DNA of 64,000 bases from Gottfriedia sp002574545. Lineage in GTDB: Bacteria > Bacillota > Bacilli > Bacillales > Bacillaceae_G. Position 1 is the first letter of the stretch. Every line of letters starts with the position of its first letter. Shown one piece after another: positions 26,979-36,135 of this stretch. The stretch lies in the NCBI GenBank assembly GCA_052180195.1, contig CP197469.1, one strand, 5' to 3'. A model generated the notes under the pieces. The model saw nothing but the letters and a program-made list of their open reading frames with translations, made no database searches and was not told the DNA's origin. Both the position numbers and the translations under genes were made by a program.

Positions 26979-27130
26979 TACCCTGTTCCCTCCGTTTTCA
27001 TTAATATTATACTTTTCATCATAGTGGTAAGATATAAAGCTACTATTATCAATTTCTTAAATAATTCTTAAATCAACACGAAAGATAAATTATTTGCCTG
27101 ATTTATACTCAAGAAAACTAATTATTTTCA

Positions 27131-27182
27131 TAAAAAAGAGTCATCCTATAAGCCAGTTACTTACTCACAAGATCACCCTTTT
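27131..27182 (-). terminator. Terminator-like hairpin, second copy of a dispersed element
   Basis: A long imperfect hairpin after the response regulator gene, with a terminal T-run. It shares GATCTT and CTTATAGG with the fru terminator at 5277-5327. Confidence 0.65.
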
Positions 27183-27196
27183 ATTTTTATTTAATT

Positions 27197-27886
27197 TTAA
27201 TCTTTAAACCGATATCCCGCTCCCCATACGGTCTCAATATAATTTGGGTTGGATGGGTCAACTTCTATTTTTTCTCGGATTTTACGGATATGAACAGTTA
27301 CAGTTGAAATATCTCCAATTGTTTCAAATCCCCAAATCCGATCAAATAATAACTCTTTACTAAATACTTTATTTGGATTTGAAGCAAGGAAGGTAAGTAA
27401 GTTAAACTCCTTCGTTGTGAATATTTTTTCTTCTCCATTTACAAGAACTTTTCTAGAATCTTTTTGGATTGTAAGTCCTTTTACTTGAATTTCTTCTTCA
27501 TTTATTTGGCCTTTACTTGCTAAACGTTGATACCTTGATAGATGAGCTTTGACTCTGGCTATTAACTCACTTGGACTAAATGGTTTGACGATAAAGTCAT
27601 CTGCCCCTAGACCAAATCCCCTAATTTTATCAATATCTTCTGTTTTAGCTGAAACAATTAAAATCGGAATGTCTTTACTTTCCCTTATTTTTTTACATAT
27701 TTCAAATCCATTTATTTCTGGCAACATTAAATCGAGAATGATTAAATCATATTCCTTTGATAATGCTTTTTGAAGTCCGTTTATCCCATTGGATTCTATT
27801 TCAACTTCAAAATCATTTAGTTCTAAATAGTCTCGTTGTAATAATGCGATACTTTGATCATCTTCAATAATTAAAACCTTTTTCAT
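27197..27886 (-). CDS. OmpR-family response regulator
   Basis: A 229-residue two-component regulator. The receiver domain has acidic pocket residues EDD at 8-10, phospho-acceptor Asp in LIILDLMLPEING (near 52) and Lys in FIVKPFS (near 101). The winged-helix C-terminal domain ends in VWGAGYRFKD. The ATG overlaps the kinase stop (ATGA). The kinase-first gene order is less common. Targets unknown. Confidence 0.93.
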   Translation of the reverse strand: MKKVLIIEDDQSIALLQRDYLELNDFEVEIESNGINGLQKALSKEYDLIILDLMLPEINGFEICKKIRESKDIPILIVSAKTEDIDKIRGFGLGADDFIVKPFSPSELIARVKAHLSRYQRLASKGQINEEEIQVKGLTIQKDSRKVLVNGEEKIFTTKEFNLLTFLASNPNKVFSKELLFDRIWGFETIGDISTVTVHIRKIREKIEVDPSNPNYIETVWGAGYRFKD

Positions 27887-28989
27887 TTCGTCACCTTTGA
27901 TATTGATTTCTTATTTAATGAAAGAAAAATATTTGTATATTCACCAATTTGACTTTCTGCCCACACTTCTCCATCGTGCTCTTCAATGATTCTTTTTGCG
28001 ATCGCTAATCCTAAACCAGTCCCACCTGTTGATAGATTTCTTGAAGGATCAGCTCTATAAAAACGATCAAAAATAAACGGAAGCGCCTCTTTAGATATTC
28101 CCTTACCGTTATCATGAAATTTTATTGTTATTTTTTCTTTGTCATCTATTAATTTTATAGAAATCCGTTTTTCATCTTTATCCATGTATTTCAAACTATT
28201 TTGAATGATATTTGTCATTACACGTTTGAATTGTTCCCGGTCTATCATAACAATACTATTTTCTTTGTCCACATTTTCACAATAAGTAATACTGACATTT
28301 ATCGGTTCTAAATCAAATTTTAACTCCTCAATCCGATCGACTAAATAATGATGAATATTTACTTCTTCAAAATGAAATGGTACACGTTTTAAATCTAGCT
28401 TTGAATAAAGGAAAAGTTCATTAATCAACTGATCCATATCCAAGGTTTTCAGATAAATTGTTTCAATATACCTCTCCATTTTTTCAGGTGTATTCGCTAC
28501 GCCATCTTTAATACCTTCAATATAGCCTTTTATTGATGTAATTGGTGTCTTAAGGTCATGTGAAATATTAGCGATTAATTCTTTTCGATTTTCTTCGTAT
28601 TTTTTCTGTATTTCCGCTGCCTCTTTTAGATTTTTTCTCATACTTTCAAAACTAATTGCTAATTGACCGAGCTCATCTTTATTTATTGGTTTAACTTCAA
28701 AATTTAAATTTCCTTCACTAATTTGTTTAGCAGCATTTGTCAGATTTTTTACAGGTCTTAGTATGCTTCTTGAAACAAAATATGATAGCACACCATTTGT
28801 AATTGCAAAAATAGGGACAATGATTCCGAATCGAAAAAAATAAAATGAATGAGGTGGATGACCATTAAATTTAGGTTCAAAAACCTTATAGTAAAACACA
28901 CCGAGCAAAATCTCGATGAGGATAAAAGAAATGATTGGAATAACAATCATAGCAATATTAGATAAGATTAACCGTTTTCGAATCGACAA
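27883..28989 (-). CDS. Sensor histidine kinase with HAMP domain
   Basis: A 368-residue kinase. It has two membrane helices (about 10-30 and 48-70) with only a short extracytoplasmic loop, so an intramembrane signal is likely. Then come HAMP (about 72-125), HisKA with phospho-His in NISHDLKTPITS, and HATPase with NSLKYM, DNGKGIS and GTGLGLAI. A TTG at 28989 is preferred because GGAG stands six bases upstream; another TTG at 29001 is in frame. Partner of the response regulator directly downstream. Confidence 0.9.
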   Translation of the reverse strand: MSIRKRLILSNIAMIVIPIISFILIEILLGVFYYKVFEPKFNGHPPHSFYFFRFGIIVPIFAITNGVLSYFVSRSILRPVKNLTNAAKQISEGNLNFEVKPINKDELGQLAISFESMRKNLKEAAEIQKKYEENRKELIANISHDLKTPITSIKGYIEGIKDGVANTPEKMERYIETIYLKTLDMDQLINELFLYSKLDLKRVPFHFEEVNIHHYLVDRIEELKFDLEPINVSITYCENVDKENSIVMIDREQFKRVMTNIIQNSLKYMDKDEKRISIKLIDDKEKITIKFHDNGKGISKEALPFIFDRFYRADPSRNLSTGGTGLGLAIAKRIIEEHDGEVWAESQIGEYTNIFLSLNKKSISKVTK

Positions 28990-29001
28990 GATATACTCCA
29001 A

Positions 29002-29326
29002 CTTTCACCAAATGATAAACTATTACTTTAGATAGTTGTTTGTGGCAAAGTATAATTCAGAAATATTAATTGCCTATTATTAAATTCTTAAATAATTCTT
29101 AAATTTTATACTACCATCTTCCAAAAAATGATATTTTAGTAAAATTAAAAAGTGTGACACATACTTAAGCATCACACCGATTCATAATATAATGATACTT
29201 TTCTACAAGCTACCAATACTATTCGCAAATATCCCCAGTTAAAACTAGATATTTACCTATTTGCCCAAACAAAAAAAATTAATTTTCATACTTTAATAAG
29301 GATTAAACTAAAAAGGAGTTGATAAA
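29002..29326. other. Divergent intergenic region with an orphan hairpin
   Basis: AT-rich spacer between the kinase gene (minus) and the FPGQPGG gene (plus). A GTGTGA/TCACAC hairpin lies near 29151-29178 without an adjacent gene end; it may be a leftover terminator. AAAAGGAG at 29312-29319 serves the plus-strand gene. Confidence 0.4.
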
Positions 29327-29734
29327 ATGAACTTTTTCCCTCAATATCGCACATTTCCAGGTTTTCCAGGATTTCCAGGGCAACCGGGCGGATTCCCAGG
29401 CCAGCCAGGTGGATTTCCAGGGCAACCGGGTGGTTTTCCAGGATTTCCGGGACAACCGGGTGGCGGAGGCCATAGTCAAGGGAGTCAACCGACTGCACCA
29501 CCACCTTCATTCACTCCAACAATGTCTCAAGCAACAGCATTCGCAATAGATCCAGGTGCGATCGCTGGTTGTCGATTTAGAAATACTTATGTTTGGTTGA
29601 ATAATGGAGAACAATTCTGGTACTTTCCAACCTTCGTCGGCAGACATTCAGTAGCAGGCTGGAGATGGAATGGCTGGAGATGGGTTTTCTTTGGAATTGA
29701 TACAAATCGAATTAGATCATTTACGTGCTTCTAA
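29327..29734 (+). CDS. FPGQPGG-repeat protein with conserved aromatic C-terminal domain
   Basis: A 135-residue protein without a signal peptide. Residues 9-47 are Phe-Pro-Gly-Gln repeats built on a seven-residue unit (FPGQPGG), which is not a collagen triplet. A Ser/Thr/Pro linker follows. The last 55 residues form a Trp- and Tyr-rich domain starting GCRFRNTYVWLNNGEQFW and ending IRSFTCF. This end domain recurs in short Bacillus proteins, often labelled transporter without support; function unknown. A surface or spore-coat role is plausible. AAAAGGAG precedes the ATG and a terminator follows. Confidence 0.75.
   Translation: MNFFPQYRTFPGFPGFPGQPGGFPGQPGGFPGQPGGFPGFPGQPGGGGHSQGSQPTAPPPSFTPTMSQATAFAIDPGAIAGCRFRNTYVWLNNGEQFWYFPTFVGRHSVAGWRWNGWRWVFFGIDTNRIRSFTCF
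29352..29466 (+). repeat. Short tandem repeat encoding FPGQPGG
   Basis: About 115 bp made of related 21-bp units, each encoding FPGQPGG or a shortened FPG. The units differ mainly at third codon positions, so they have diverged under coding constraint. Confidence 0.75.
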
Positions 29735-29741
29735 AAACTAT

Positions 29742-29775
29742 AAAAGCCTTGTGATTAACATTCACAAGGCTTTTT
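29742..29775. terminator. Terminator after the FPGQPGG gene
   Basis: Arms AAAAGCCTTGTGA and TCACAAGGCTTTT. The stop codon of the minus-strand GGDEF relic lies in the loop. Confidence 0.85.
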
Positions 29776-29952
29776 AACGAAAGACATTTCAAACTTAATT
29801 GAATAAACACATTCTTGATTTCTTCCATTCATTTTCGCAAAGTACAGAGCTTTATCGGCAAAATTGATACCATCTTCTAGTTTAATTGAATCATTTGGCA
29901 CTAAAATTACCAACCCAATACTAGCACTTACATATGAAGAAACGAATTCTAT
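29755..29952 (-). pseudogene. Relic of a GGDEF diguanylate cyclase, C-terminal end
   Basis: A 66-codon open stretch on the minus strand, with no start codon in context, translates to a clear GGDEF-domain C terminus: SASIGLVILVP, then LEDGINFADKALYFAKMNGRNQ. This is the late GGDEF pattern (SIG, ADxALYxAKxxGRN). The N-terminal part, including the GGDEF signature itself, is gone; a TGA ends the frame at its 5 prime side. The protein cannot make c-di-GMP. Confidence 0.8.
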
Positions 29953-29981
29953 TCATTCGTGTGGTTATAATAGAGAGTTTG

Positions 29982-30518
29982 CTATTTAATTAGCAACCCC
30001 ATCATTAAAGTATTACAGTACTTTCCATTAATATAAGTATCTTCTTTCATAACACCTTCAATTTCAAATCCTAAATTTTTATACAATTGAATAGCTTTAA
30101 GATTTTCTTCATTCGTTACTAATTGAATTCTTCTAGTTAAATCATTTTGTTTAGCCCAATCAATTAATGATTTCATCAATAACTTCCCTAAACTTAAACC
30201 CCAATATTCTTTTTTAATGACAATGCCTAGTGTACCTACATGCTTTGTACGCTCCTTTTGACTTGAATTGATCGAACCGATACTTATTATTTGATCATTG
30301 ATCGTACCTAATAATATTATCGAATTTTTTTCATTGAAGGTTTCTTCTAAAAAAGTCTGATATTCTGCTTCATTTCTTTTAAACTCGTTTTCTCCAAACG
30401 ATAAAAAGTTTGTTTCTCCACCTACTATATTATAAAAATCTATAATTGCTTTAGCATCAGTTCCTGTTGCTTGACGAACTTTTACTATTTCTCCATTTTT
30501 TAATTTTAATTCAAACAT
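29982..30518 (-). CDS. GNAT acetyltransferase
   Basis: A 178-residue RimI-like N-acetyltransferase. The acetyl-CoA motif reads YWGLSLGKLLM near residue 110, followed by TNEENLKAIQLYKNLGFEIEG. The ending MKEDTYINGKYCNTLMMGL is typical of one Bacillus GNAT group. Acceptor unknown. AAAGGAG precedes the ATG. Confidence 0.88.
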   Translation of the reverse strand: MFELKLKNGEIVKVRQATGTDAKAIIDFYNIVGGETNFLSFGENEFKRNEAEYQTFLEETFNEKNSIILLGTINDQIISIGSINSSQKERTKHVGTLGIVIKKEYWGLSLGKLLMKSLIDWAKQNDLTRRIQLVTNEENLKAIQLYKNLGFEIEGVMKEDTYINGKYCNTLMMGLLIK

Positions 30519-30555
30519 TCTATTACTCCTTTACAATTTTAAAACAGATGAATAA

Positions 30556-30675
30556 GCAGCCATTTCTGACTGCCCGAAAACGCTCGCTTTCTTGGTTTAC
30601 TTCGCCTAATTTAGCGATTCTCATTATCGTCTAAGAAAAATCCGCCCCTCTAGGGATAGCGTTTTCAGCCATTCT
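30556..30675. other. GC-richer structured island of unknown nature
   Basis: About 120 bp noticeably richer in G and C than its surroundings, closed by an inverted repeat of GAAAACGCT (30576-30584) and AGCGTTTTC (30658-30666), with a small GCAG/CTGC hairpin outside it. No open frame or terminator T-run explains it. It may be a dispersed intergenic repeat or a small structured RNA. Confidence 0.4.
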
Positions 30676-30710
30676 ATCATTCAATATTTTTCAAATTTGT
30701 CTACAAAATG

Positions 30711-30736
30711 AAAATAGCTACAAAAGTAGCTATTTT
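30711..30736 (-). terminator. Terminator of the EamA gene
   Basis: Perfect arms AAAATAGCTAC and GTAGCTATTTT with a four-base loop, 54 bp after the stop. Confidence 0.75.
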
Positions 30737-30789
30737 AACATTTACATAATATTATACTAATATTCTAAATACATTTTATCATATACCAT

Positions 30790-31680
30790 TTAAAAATCCA
30801 TTTTATTCTCAACAATTTTTCTTTTCTCACTAGTAAGAACAACTAAAAGCGCTCCACCTAAAACAATCGTACCGCCAATCATTTGAAGTAAACTCATATT
30901 TTCATGAAATAGAATGGTCGAAAAGGTAATTGTCACAACAGGCTCTACCATACTTAATACTGCTGCTTTTGTTGGTCCAATTCGTTTTACACCAGCAAAA
31001 AAGGCTCCCATTGAGATCACACTAGATATAATTGAAATACCTAAAATTGAAATCCAACCAATAAATTTAAAATGAATGTGAATCGTGCTTGTTGATATGC
31101 CTACTAGTAAAAATGAAATTGATGCAAATAAAGAAATATAGGCACTTGTTACTAAAGGAGGAACATTCACTGTTACCCTTCCACCAACAATTATGTATAT
31201 TGAGTAAACGATTGCCGCTGCTAAAGCTAATATGATTCCGAATGGTTTTATATTTTCTGCAGGAGCTCCTAGCACTAGTACAATTCCAAGCAACGATAAT
31301 GTTATTGAAATCATAATATTTTTTGTTAATTGTTCTTTATTTACTAAAAAAGATAGAATAGCTACAAAAATAGGGTATAAATAAAGAATCAGTGCCGCTA
31401 AAGAAGCAGGAATATACTTAACAGAACTGAAATAAAAACTTGATTGAAGCATATACAATACGCCACCTAGTAAAGCAAATAATACTAATTGTTGTTTCGT
31501 AATTTTCACTAATTTTTTTTGAACTAATAAGTAACTAAAGAACAGTATTGTCGCAAATGTAAACCTTAAAAATAATAGTGTATTCACACTGACATTTTGA
31601 CCATAGGCATATAAAGCAAAAATAGGCATTAAACCAAAAGCTATTGCAGATATTAAAATTAATAAATAACCGAAATACAA
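30790..31680 (-). CDS. EamA-family (DMT) permease
   Basis: A 296-residue protein with ten membrane helices in two EamA repeats, typical of drug/metabolite transporters. The second repeat ends in MVEPVVTITFSTILFHENM, a conserved family stretch. Substrate unknown. The TTG at 31680 is favoured: AAGGGGG stands eight to nine bases upstream and the first helix then begins at the N terminus. The upstream part of the frame is hydrophobic by chance and has no ribosome binding site. Confidence 0.85.
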   Translation of the reverse strand: MYFGYLLILISAIAFGLMPIFALYAYGQNVSVNTLLFLRFTFATILFFSYLLVQKKLVKITKQQLVLFALLGGVLYMLQSSFYFSSVKYIPASLAALILYLYPIFVAILSFLVNKEQLTKNIMISITLSLLGIVLVLGAPAENIKPFGIILALAAAIVYSIYIIVGGRVTVNVPPLVTSAYISLFASISFLLVGISTSTIHIHFKFIGWISILGISIISSVISMGAFFAGVKRIGPTKAAVLSMVEPVVTITFSTILFHENMSLLQMIGGTIVLGGALLVVLTSEKRKIVENKMDF

Positions 31681-31814
31681 AGCCTTTTCCCCCTTCTGTA
31701 CCATATATCTGAATAGTATAATTATTAGATAACAGTTTAACATAAAACGCTACCTCAATCTCTAGTCATTTGCAAAGTGTACATATAAATAATAATTTTA
31801 AGGGAGTGATGAAA

Positions 31815-32780
31815 GTGGAATTATTGGGAATTCATCATGTTTCACTACTTACTACAAATGCTGAAAAAAATTACGAATTTTACACGAAAGTTTTAGGAAT
31901 GAGACTTGTTAAGAAAACTGTAAATCAAGATAACACTTCCAGTTATCACTTATTTTACGGGGATGCAAAAGCAAATCCTGGGACAGAAATAACATTTTTC
32001 GATATCCCTCATTTAGGAAATACATACCCGGGTCACTCGATCGTCTCTTCAACTTCATTAAGAGTAGCTACAACTGAATCACTACATTATTGGAAGAATC
32101 GCTTTGAAAAACTTAATATTTCACATGATGGAATAGTTAAAAGAGCAAATCGAGATACACTCGCATTTCAAGATTATGAAGGTACAAAATTAATCTTAGT
32201 AGCAGATAATGGTGAAAAAGGTGTTTCACCGGGTACGCCTTGGAATAAATCAGATATCCCAACTGAACATGGAATTCTTGGTTTAGGTCCAGTTACACTT
32301 ACTGTAAAAGATTCAGTTCCTACTAGTAAAACGTTAACGGATGTTTTAGGATTTAGACTTGCTGGTACTTACCCATCTACAGAAGAGAACTTTGAAATTG
32401 AAGTTTACCAAACCGGATTAGGTGGTGCTGGTGCTGAAGTGCATTTAGAAGTAAGACCAGACTTACCAAGAGCTAGACCTGGACGAGGGAGCGTGCATCA
32501 TGTAGCTTTTAGAGTACCGAACATAGAAGAATATGATAAATGGGCTGACAAATTAAATTCACTTGGGATTACGAATTCAGGAAAAGTAGAACGCTACTAT
32601 TTTAAAGCACTCTATTTTAGAGAACCTAATCATATTTTATTCGAATTATCAACTGATATCCCTGGATTTGATGTAGATGAACATATTGAAACACTTGGTG
32701 AACGCTTAGCATTGCCTCCATTTTTGGAACCTAAACGTACTGAAATCGAAGCGAGCTTACGTCCATTAGACTTTGAATAA
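31815..32780 (+). CDS. Ring-cleaving dioxygenase, glyoxalase fold (Mhq type)
   Basis: A 321-residue vicinal oxygen chelate protein with two glyoxalase halves, like B. subtilis MhqA/MhqO. It starts ELLGIHHVSLLT with a probable metal His, and a second metal site is in GRGSVHHVAFRV. It ends with FELSTDIPGFDVDE and a family tail. Homologues open quinone-like or catechol rings and are induced by quinone stress through MhqR; no such operator could be assigned here. The GTG at 31815 is preferred, with GGGAG eight bases upstream; an ATG two codons earlier is the alternative. Confidence 0.88.
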   Translation: MELLGIHHVSLLTTNAEKNYEFYTKVLGMRLVKKTVNQDNTSSYHLFYGDAKANPGTEITFFDIPHLGNTYPGHSIVSSTSLRVATTESLHYWKNRFEKLNISHDGIVKRANRDTLAFQDYEGTKLILVADNGEKGVSPGTPWNKSDIPTEHGILGLGPVTLTVKDSVPTSKTLTDVLGFRLAGTYPSTEENFEIEVYQTGLGGAGAEVHLEVRPDLPRARPGRGSVHHVAFRVPNIEEYDKWADKLNSLGITNSGKVERYYFKALYFREPNHILFELSTDIPGFDVDEHIETLGERLALPPFLEPKRTEIEASLRPLDFE

Positions 32781-32816
32781 AATTAATTATTAATAGCTTA
32801 TCATCTTAAATTTAAA

Positions 32817-32852
32817 ATGAGGGCTTCTCAAAATATGAGCACCCTCGCTTTT
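32817..32852 (+). terminator. Probable terminator of the dioxygenase gene
   Basis: GAGGG and CCCTC arms enclosing a TCTCA/TGAG inner pairing, followed by GCTTTTAA. Confidence 0.6.
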
Positions 32853-32942
32853 AATGGCAAATAATACTCAAGTTGAAGAAACATCAAAATGGAAAACTAC
32901 CTATTCTAACAAAATACTAAAATCGTTTATCGATCTATAAAA

Positions 32943-32996
32943 AAAGAGGCGCTTTTCGTGTCAGTTAACCTGACTTTCTAAGACAGCCTCTTCCTT
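32943..32996 (-). terminator. Terminator of the GntP operon
   Basis: GAGGC and GCCTC arms around an inner stem, followed on the minus strand by seven T residues, directly after the GntP stop. Confidence 0.75.
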
Positions 32997-33001
32997 TATT
33001 C

Positions 33002-34327
33002 TTAAATAAAAATGTCTAATATTAATGTAAGTCCAAACGCAACAAATGAAAGAAGCGTTTCCATTACAGTCCATGTTTTAAATGTTTCTTTGACAGTTAA
33101 TCCTAGGTATTCCTTTACTAACCAGAAACCTGCATCGTTTACATGTGATAACATTAGTGAACCTGCGCCAGTTGCGATAACAAGTAATTCTAAGTTTACA
33201 CCAGTCATATGTGCCACTACTGGAGAAACAATCCCAGCTGCTGTTGTTAAAGCAACCGTAGCTGAACCAGTCGCTATTCTAATTAACCCTGCTACTAAGA
33301 ATGCAAGTACGATTGGTGATAATGACAGTTGCTCAGCCATTGTAGCAATGGCAGTACCTACACCACTTTCAATTAGAATTTGTTTAAATGCTCCACCTGC
33401 ACCGATAATTAATATGATTGAAGCTAAAGGTGTTAAGCATTCGTCAGTTAATTTTTTGATTAAAGTTTTGTCCATTCCTTGGCGATACCCTAATAAATAA
33501 TAAGCTGCAAAACAAGAGATTAATAGAGCAATTACAGGACTACCAATTAAAATTAAGAATTTAGCAATTGCACTAGGTAGAGATAAGTATGGTGTAATGA
33601 CAGTTAAAACCATTAATAAAACTGGAAGTAAGATGATGAAAAATGATACACCTGTACTTGGTAATGCATTTGACTTTGTTTCAACTCGAATTAATTCTGG
33701 TTCACCAATTGGTGTTACACGTTTGTGAATCCATTTTGAAAAGATCGGACCTGCAATGATTGCAGTTGGAAAAGCAATGATTAATGAATAAAGTAACACT
33801 CGTCCTAAGTCTGCATTATAGATACCAATCGCTGTCATCGCACCAGGATGTGGTGGGACTAGACCATGTACAATCGATAAACCAGCAAGTACTGGAATAC
33901 CAATTAATAGAATATTTGAATTGGTAGACTTACGAATTGATATAACAAGAGGTAACAAGATTACTAGGCCTACCTCAAAAAATACTGGAATTCCAATAAT
34001 AAATCCTGAAAACAACATTGCCCATGGAAGGTTTTTTACGCCGAATTTTTTAATAAAGAAATCGGCTACTTGCATACCAGCTCCAGAATCTGACATCATT
34101 TTTCCTAAAATCGTCCCTAAAGCTAAAATCCCAACAAGATGTCCGAGAACGGCGCCTACTCCTGTTTCATAAGCAATGACAATTTTATCCATTGATACAC
34201 CAGAAAAAACGGCTAAGAAAAGACCAGCTACTGATAAACTAATAAAAGCATGCCATTTCCACCACGAAACTCCCAAAATAACGATAACGATTGCTACTAA
34301 TGTAATTCCAATCAAATATAAATCCAT
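33002..34327 (-). CDS. GntP-family sugar-acid permease
   Basis: A 441-residue permease of the gluconate:H+ symporter family with about twelve membrane segments. Family stretches include HGLVPPHPGAM, GGAFKQILIESGVG and HVNDAGFWLVKEYLGL. It is the last gene of a six-gene operon whose enzymes handle a 2-amino sugar acid, so it probably imports that acid or its acylated form. It replaces the PTS found in the Salmonella dga cluster. GGGAG stands about eleven bases upstream of the ATG. Confidence 0.9.
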   Translation of the reverse strand: MDLYLIGITLVAIVIVILGVSWWKWHAFISLSVAGLFLAVFSGVSMDKIVIAYETGVGAVLGHLVGILALGTILGKMMSDSGAGMQVADFFIKKFGVKNLPWAMLFSGFIIGIPVFFEVGLVILLPLVISIRKSTNSNILLIGIPVLAGLSIVHGLVPPHPGAMTAIGIYNADLGRVLLYSLIIAFPTAIIAGPIFSKWIHKRVTPIGEPELIRVETKSNALPSTGVSFFIILLPVLLMVLTVITPYLSLPSAIAKFLILIGSPVIALLISCFAAYYLLGYRQGMDKTLIKKLTDECLTPLASIILIIGAGGAFKQILIESGVGTAIATMAEQLSLSPIVLAFLVAGLIRIATGSATVALTTAAGIVSPVVAHMTGVNLELLVIATGAGSLMLSHVNDAGFWLVKEYLGLTVKETFKTWTVMETLLSFVAFGLTLILDIFI

Positions 34328-34379
34328 TTTTGCACACTCTCCCTTAGTAATCGCTTACATTTTATACAATGAAGATAAA

Positions 34380-35102
34380 TTACTGCGATGAATCATTGTA
34401 CGTTACAACATAATTTTGTTTGGCCGTATTATAGTAACCTTCACTGATTTCTAAAATATTTCCATCTTCATCACTAGAACGACGTATTCTTTTTAATGTG
34501 GTAGTGCCTTTTTCTAAATTTAAAATCTCACAAACATGATCTGGAGCAACTGCTACTGCAAATTCATCTCGGAAAGATTCTAATCGAATATTATTTTCTT
34601 CTAAGAAACGATACAAGGAGCTAATCTGTATGTCCTCTATTTCTTCTTCCGTAACGTCAATTGAAATATAGTGCGTAAAGTGAATATATGGTTCATTTTC
34701 CAGTAAATAAATTCGCTCAATTTGGATATATTTATCTCCAAATACAGAATAAGGGATTGAATCCGCTATTATTTCTTGCTTTTTTATACTCAACACTTTT
34801 TTAGTAATATGATGTCCTTCCTCAACTAATATCTCTGTAAAACGTTTCCCTTTTGAAAGTTTTGCGTTCGTAACATTCGCTATCACTTTTGTGCCTTTAC
34901 CACTTTTCTTTTCTAAGTATCCTTCTTGAACAAGCTCTTTTATGGCATTTCTAATCGTAATTTTACTAACACGAAACTCTTCTTCTAATTGAGGTTCCGA
35001 GGGAATATTTGTGTGAATTGGGTAGACTCCATGTAAAATCCGATCCTTTATCATCTCTTTAATTTGTAAATACAACGGTCCTTTTTTACGATTCACACTC
35101 AT
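34380..35102 (-). CDS. GntR-family regulator, HutC/UTRA type
   Basis: A 240-residue regulator. The N-terminal winged helix (residues 6-70) has ITIRNAIKELVQEGYLEKKSGKG. The C-terminal UTRA domain binds small effectors, usually a sugar phosphate. It likely controls its own operon, perhaps with a pathway intermediate such as 2-keto-3-deoxy-6-phosphogluconate. The ATG at 35102 follows AAGGGA and starts at the typical N terminus; the longer frame overlaps the kinase gene. Gene 5 of the operon. Confidence 0.9.
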   Translation of the reverse strand: MSVNRKKGPLYLQIKEMIKDRILHGVYPIHTNIPSEPQLEEEFRVSKITIRNAIKELVQEGYLEKKSGKGTKVIANVTNAKLSKGKRFTEILVEEGHHITKKVLSIKKQEIIADSIPYSVFGDKYIQIERIYLLENEPYIHFTHYISIDVTEEEIEDIQISSLYRFLEENNIRLESFRDEFAVAVAPDHVCEILNLEKGTTTLKRIRRSSDEDGNILEISEGYYNTAKQNYVVTYNDSSQ

Positions 35103-35121
35103 TCCCTTAAACTCTCCTTTT

Positions 35122-36135
35122 TTAGCGCTTAATATCATCAATTGTTCCAGCCATAGCTGATAAAATTTCTTCCTCAGTTGACATTGGTGTATCTCCAACG
35201 ATTGTACATGCTAACATACCTGCTGCTTGAGCAAAGTGAACGGTTTTTTCTGGTGAAAACTCACTTAATACACCATGTAGGATACCGCTTGTATAAGCAT
35301 CTCCAGCTCCAATTCGATCGTATACGGAAAATGAAGTATTTTCCGAAAAGTGAAACTCTCCATTAGTAAATAGATATCCACGTAATGAATGTGAATTGTC
35401 ACGATTAATTGCTCGGTGCGTTCCAGCAACAATTTGTATGTTATATTGATTTGCAACTCTAGGAATAAGATCTTTCAGTTGTGTTTCCCTAGATGTTTCT
35501 TTCGTCTCCATTCCTAAAACATAGATCGCATCTTTCTCATTCATCATGACGATATCAGCTAAAGCTAACATTTCTTCATAATGAGGTTTTGCTTCACGAT
35601 ATCCTCCTTCCCATAAAGAAGGTCGGTAATTACAATCGAAACAAACTAATCCGCCATTTTCTTTTACATTTTTGGCAAGCATTTTCATCGTTTCTTTTGT
35701 GTCATCTGTCATCGCTAGTGTAATACCACAAAAATGGATAACGTCTGCTTGTTTTGCAATTAAATCAAGATCATAATCATTAAAAGTTGCCGTATTAAAG
35801 CTACTTTCTAAACGATTAGTATATGTCACACGACTTGAGCGCTGGCCAAAACCATTTTCTAAAAAATACAACCCGAGATATTTTCCGCCTCTAGTAATAT
35901 AATTTCGATTAATTCCTAATCGTTGCAAGTAAGCAATTGCAGCATCCCCTAATGGATTGTTCGGCAATTTTGTTACTAAGTAACCATCATGACCAAGTTT
36001 GGTCATCGCCGACGCAACGTTTACACCAGTTCCTGAGAAAGAATATTGTAATGCGTTTGCCTGTGCCAGTAGTTCATACCCTGGCACTTGCAATCGCATC
36101 ATTACTTCTCCAAAAGCAACAATTTGTTTACGCAT
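35122..36135 (-). CDS. PfkB-family sugar kinase, probably 2-keto-3-deoxygluconate kinase type
   Basis: A 337-residue ribokinase-family kinase. The N-terminal GEVMMRLQVPG resembles KdgK-type kinases, and the catalytic motif DRIGAGDAYTSGIL is at about residue 255. It may phosphorylate the imported acid or keto-deoxygluconate. The ATG overlaps the 3 prime end of the aldolase gene by eight bases, with translational coupling likely. Exact substrate cannot be read from sequence. Gene 4 of the operon. Confidence 0.85.
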   Translation of the reverse strand: MRKQIVAFGEVMMRLQVPGYELLAQANALQYSFSGTGVNVASAMTKLGHDGYLVTKLPNNPLGDAAIAYLQRLGINRNYITRGGKYLGLYFLENGFGQRSSRVTYTNRLESSFNTATFNDYDLDLIAKQADVIHFCGITLAMTDDTKETMKMLAKNVKENGGLVCFDCNYRPSLWEGGYREAKPHYEEMLALADIVMMNEKDAIYVLGMETKETSRETQLKDLIPRVANQYNIQIVAGTHRAINRDNSHSLRGYLFTNGEFHFSENTSFSVYDRIGAGDAYTSGILHGVLSEFSPEKTVHFAQAAGMLACTIVGDTPMSTEEEILSAMAGTIDDIKR

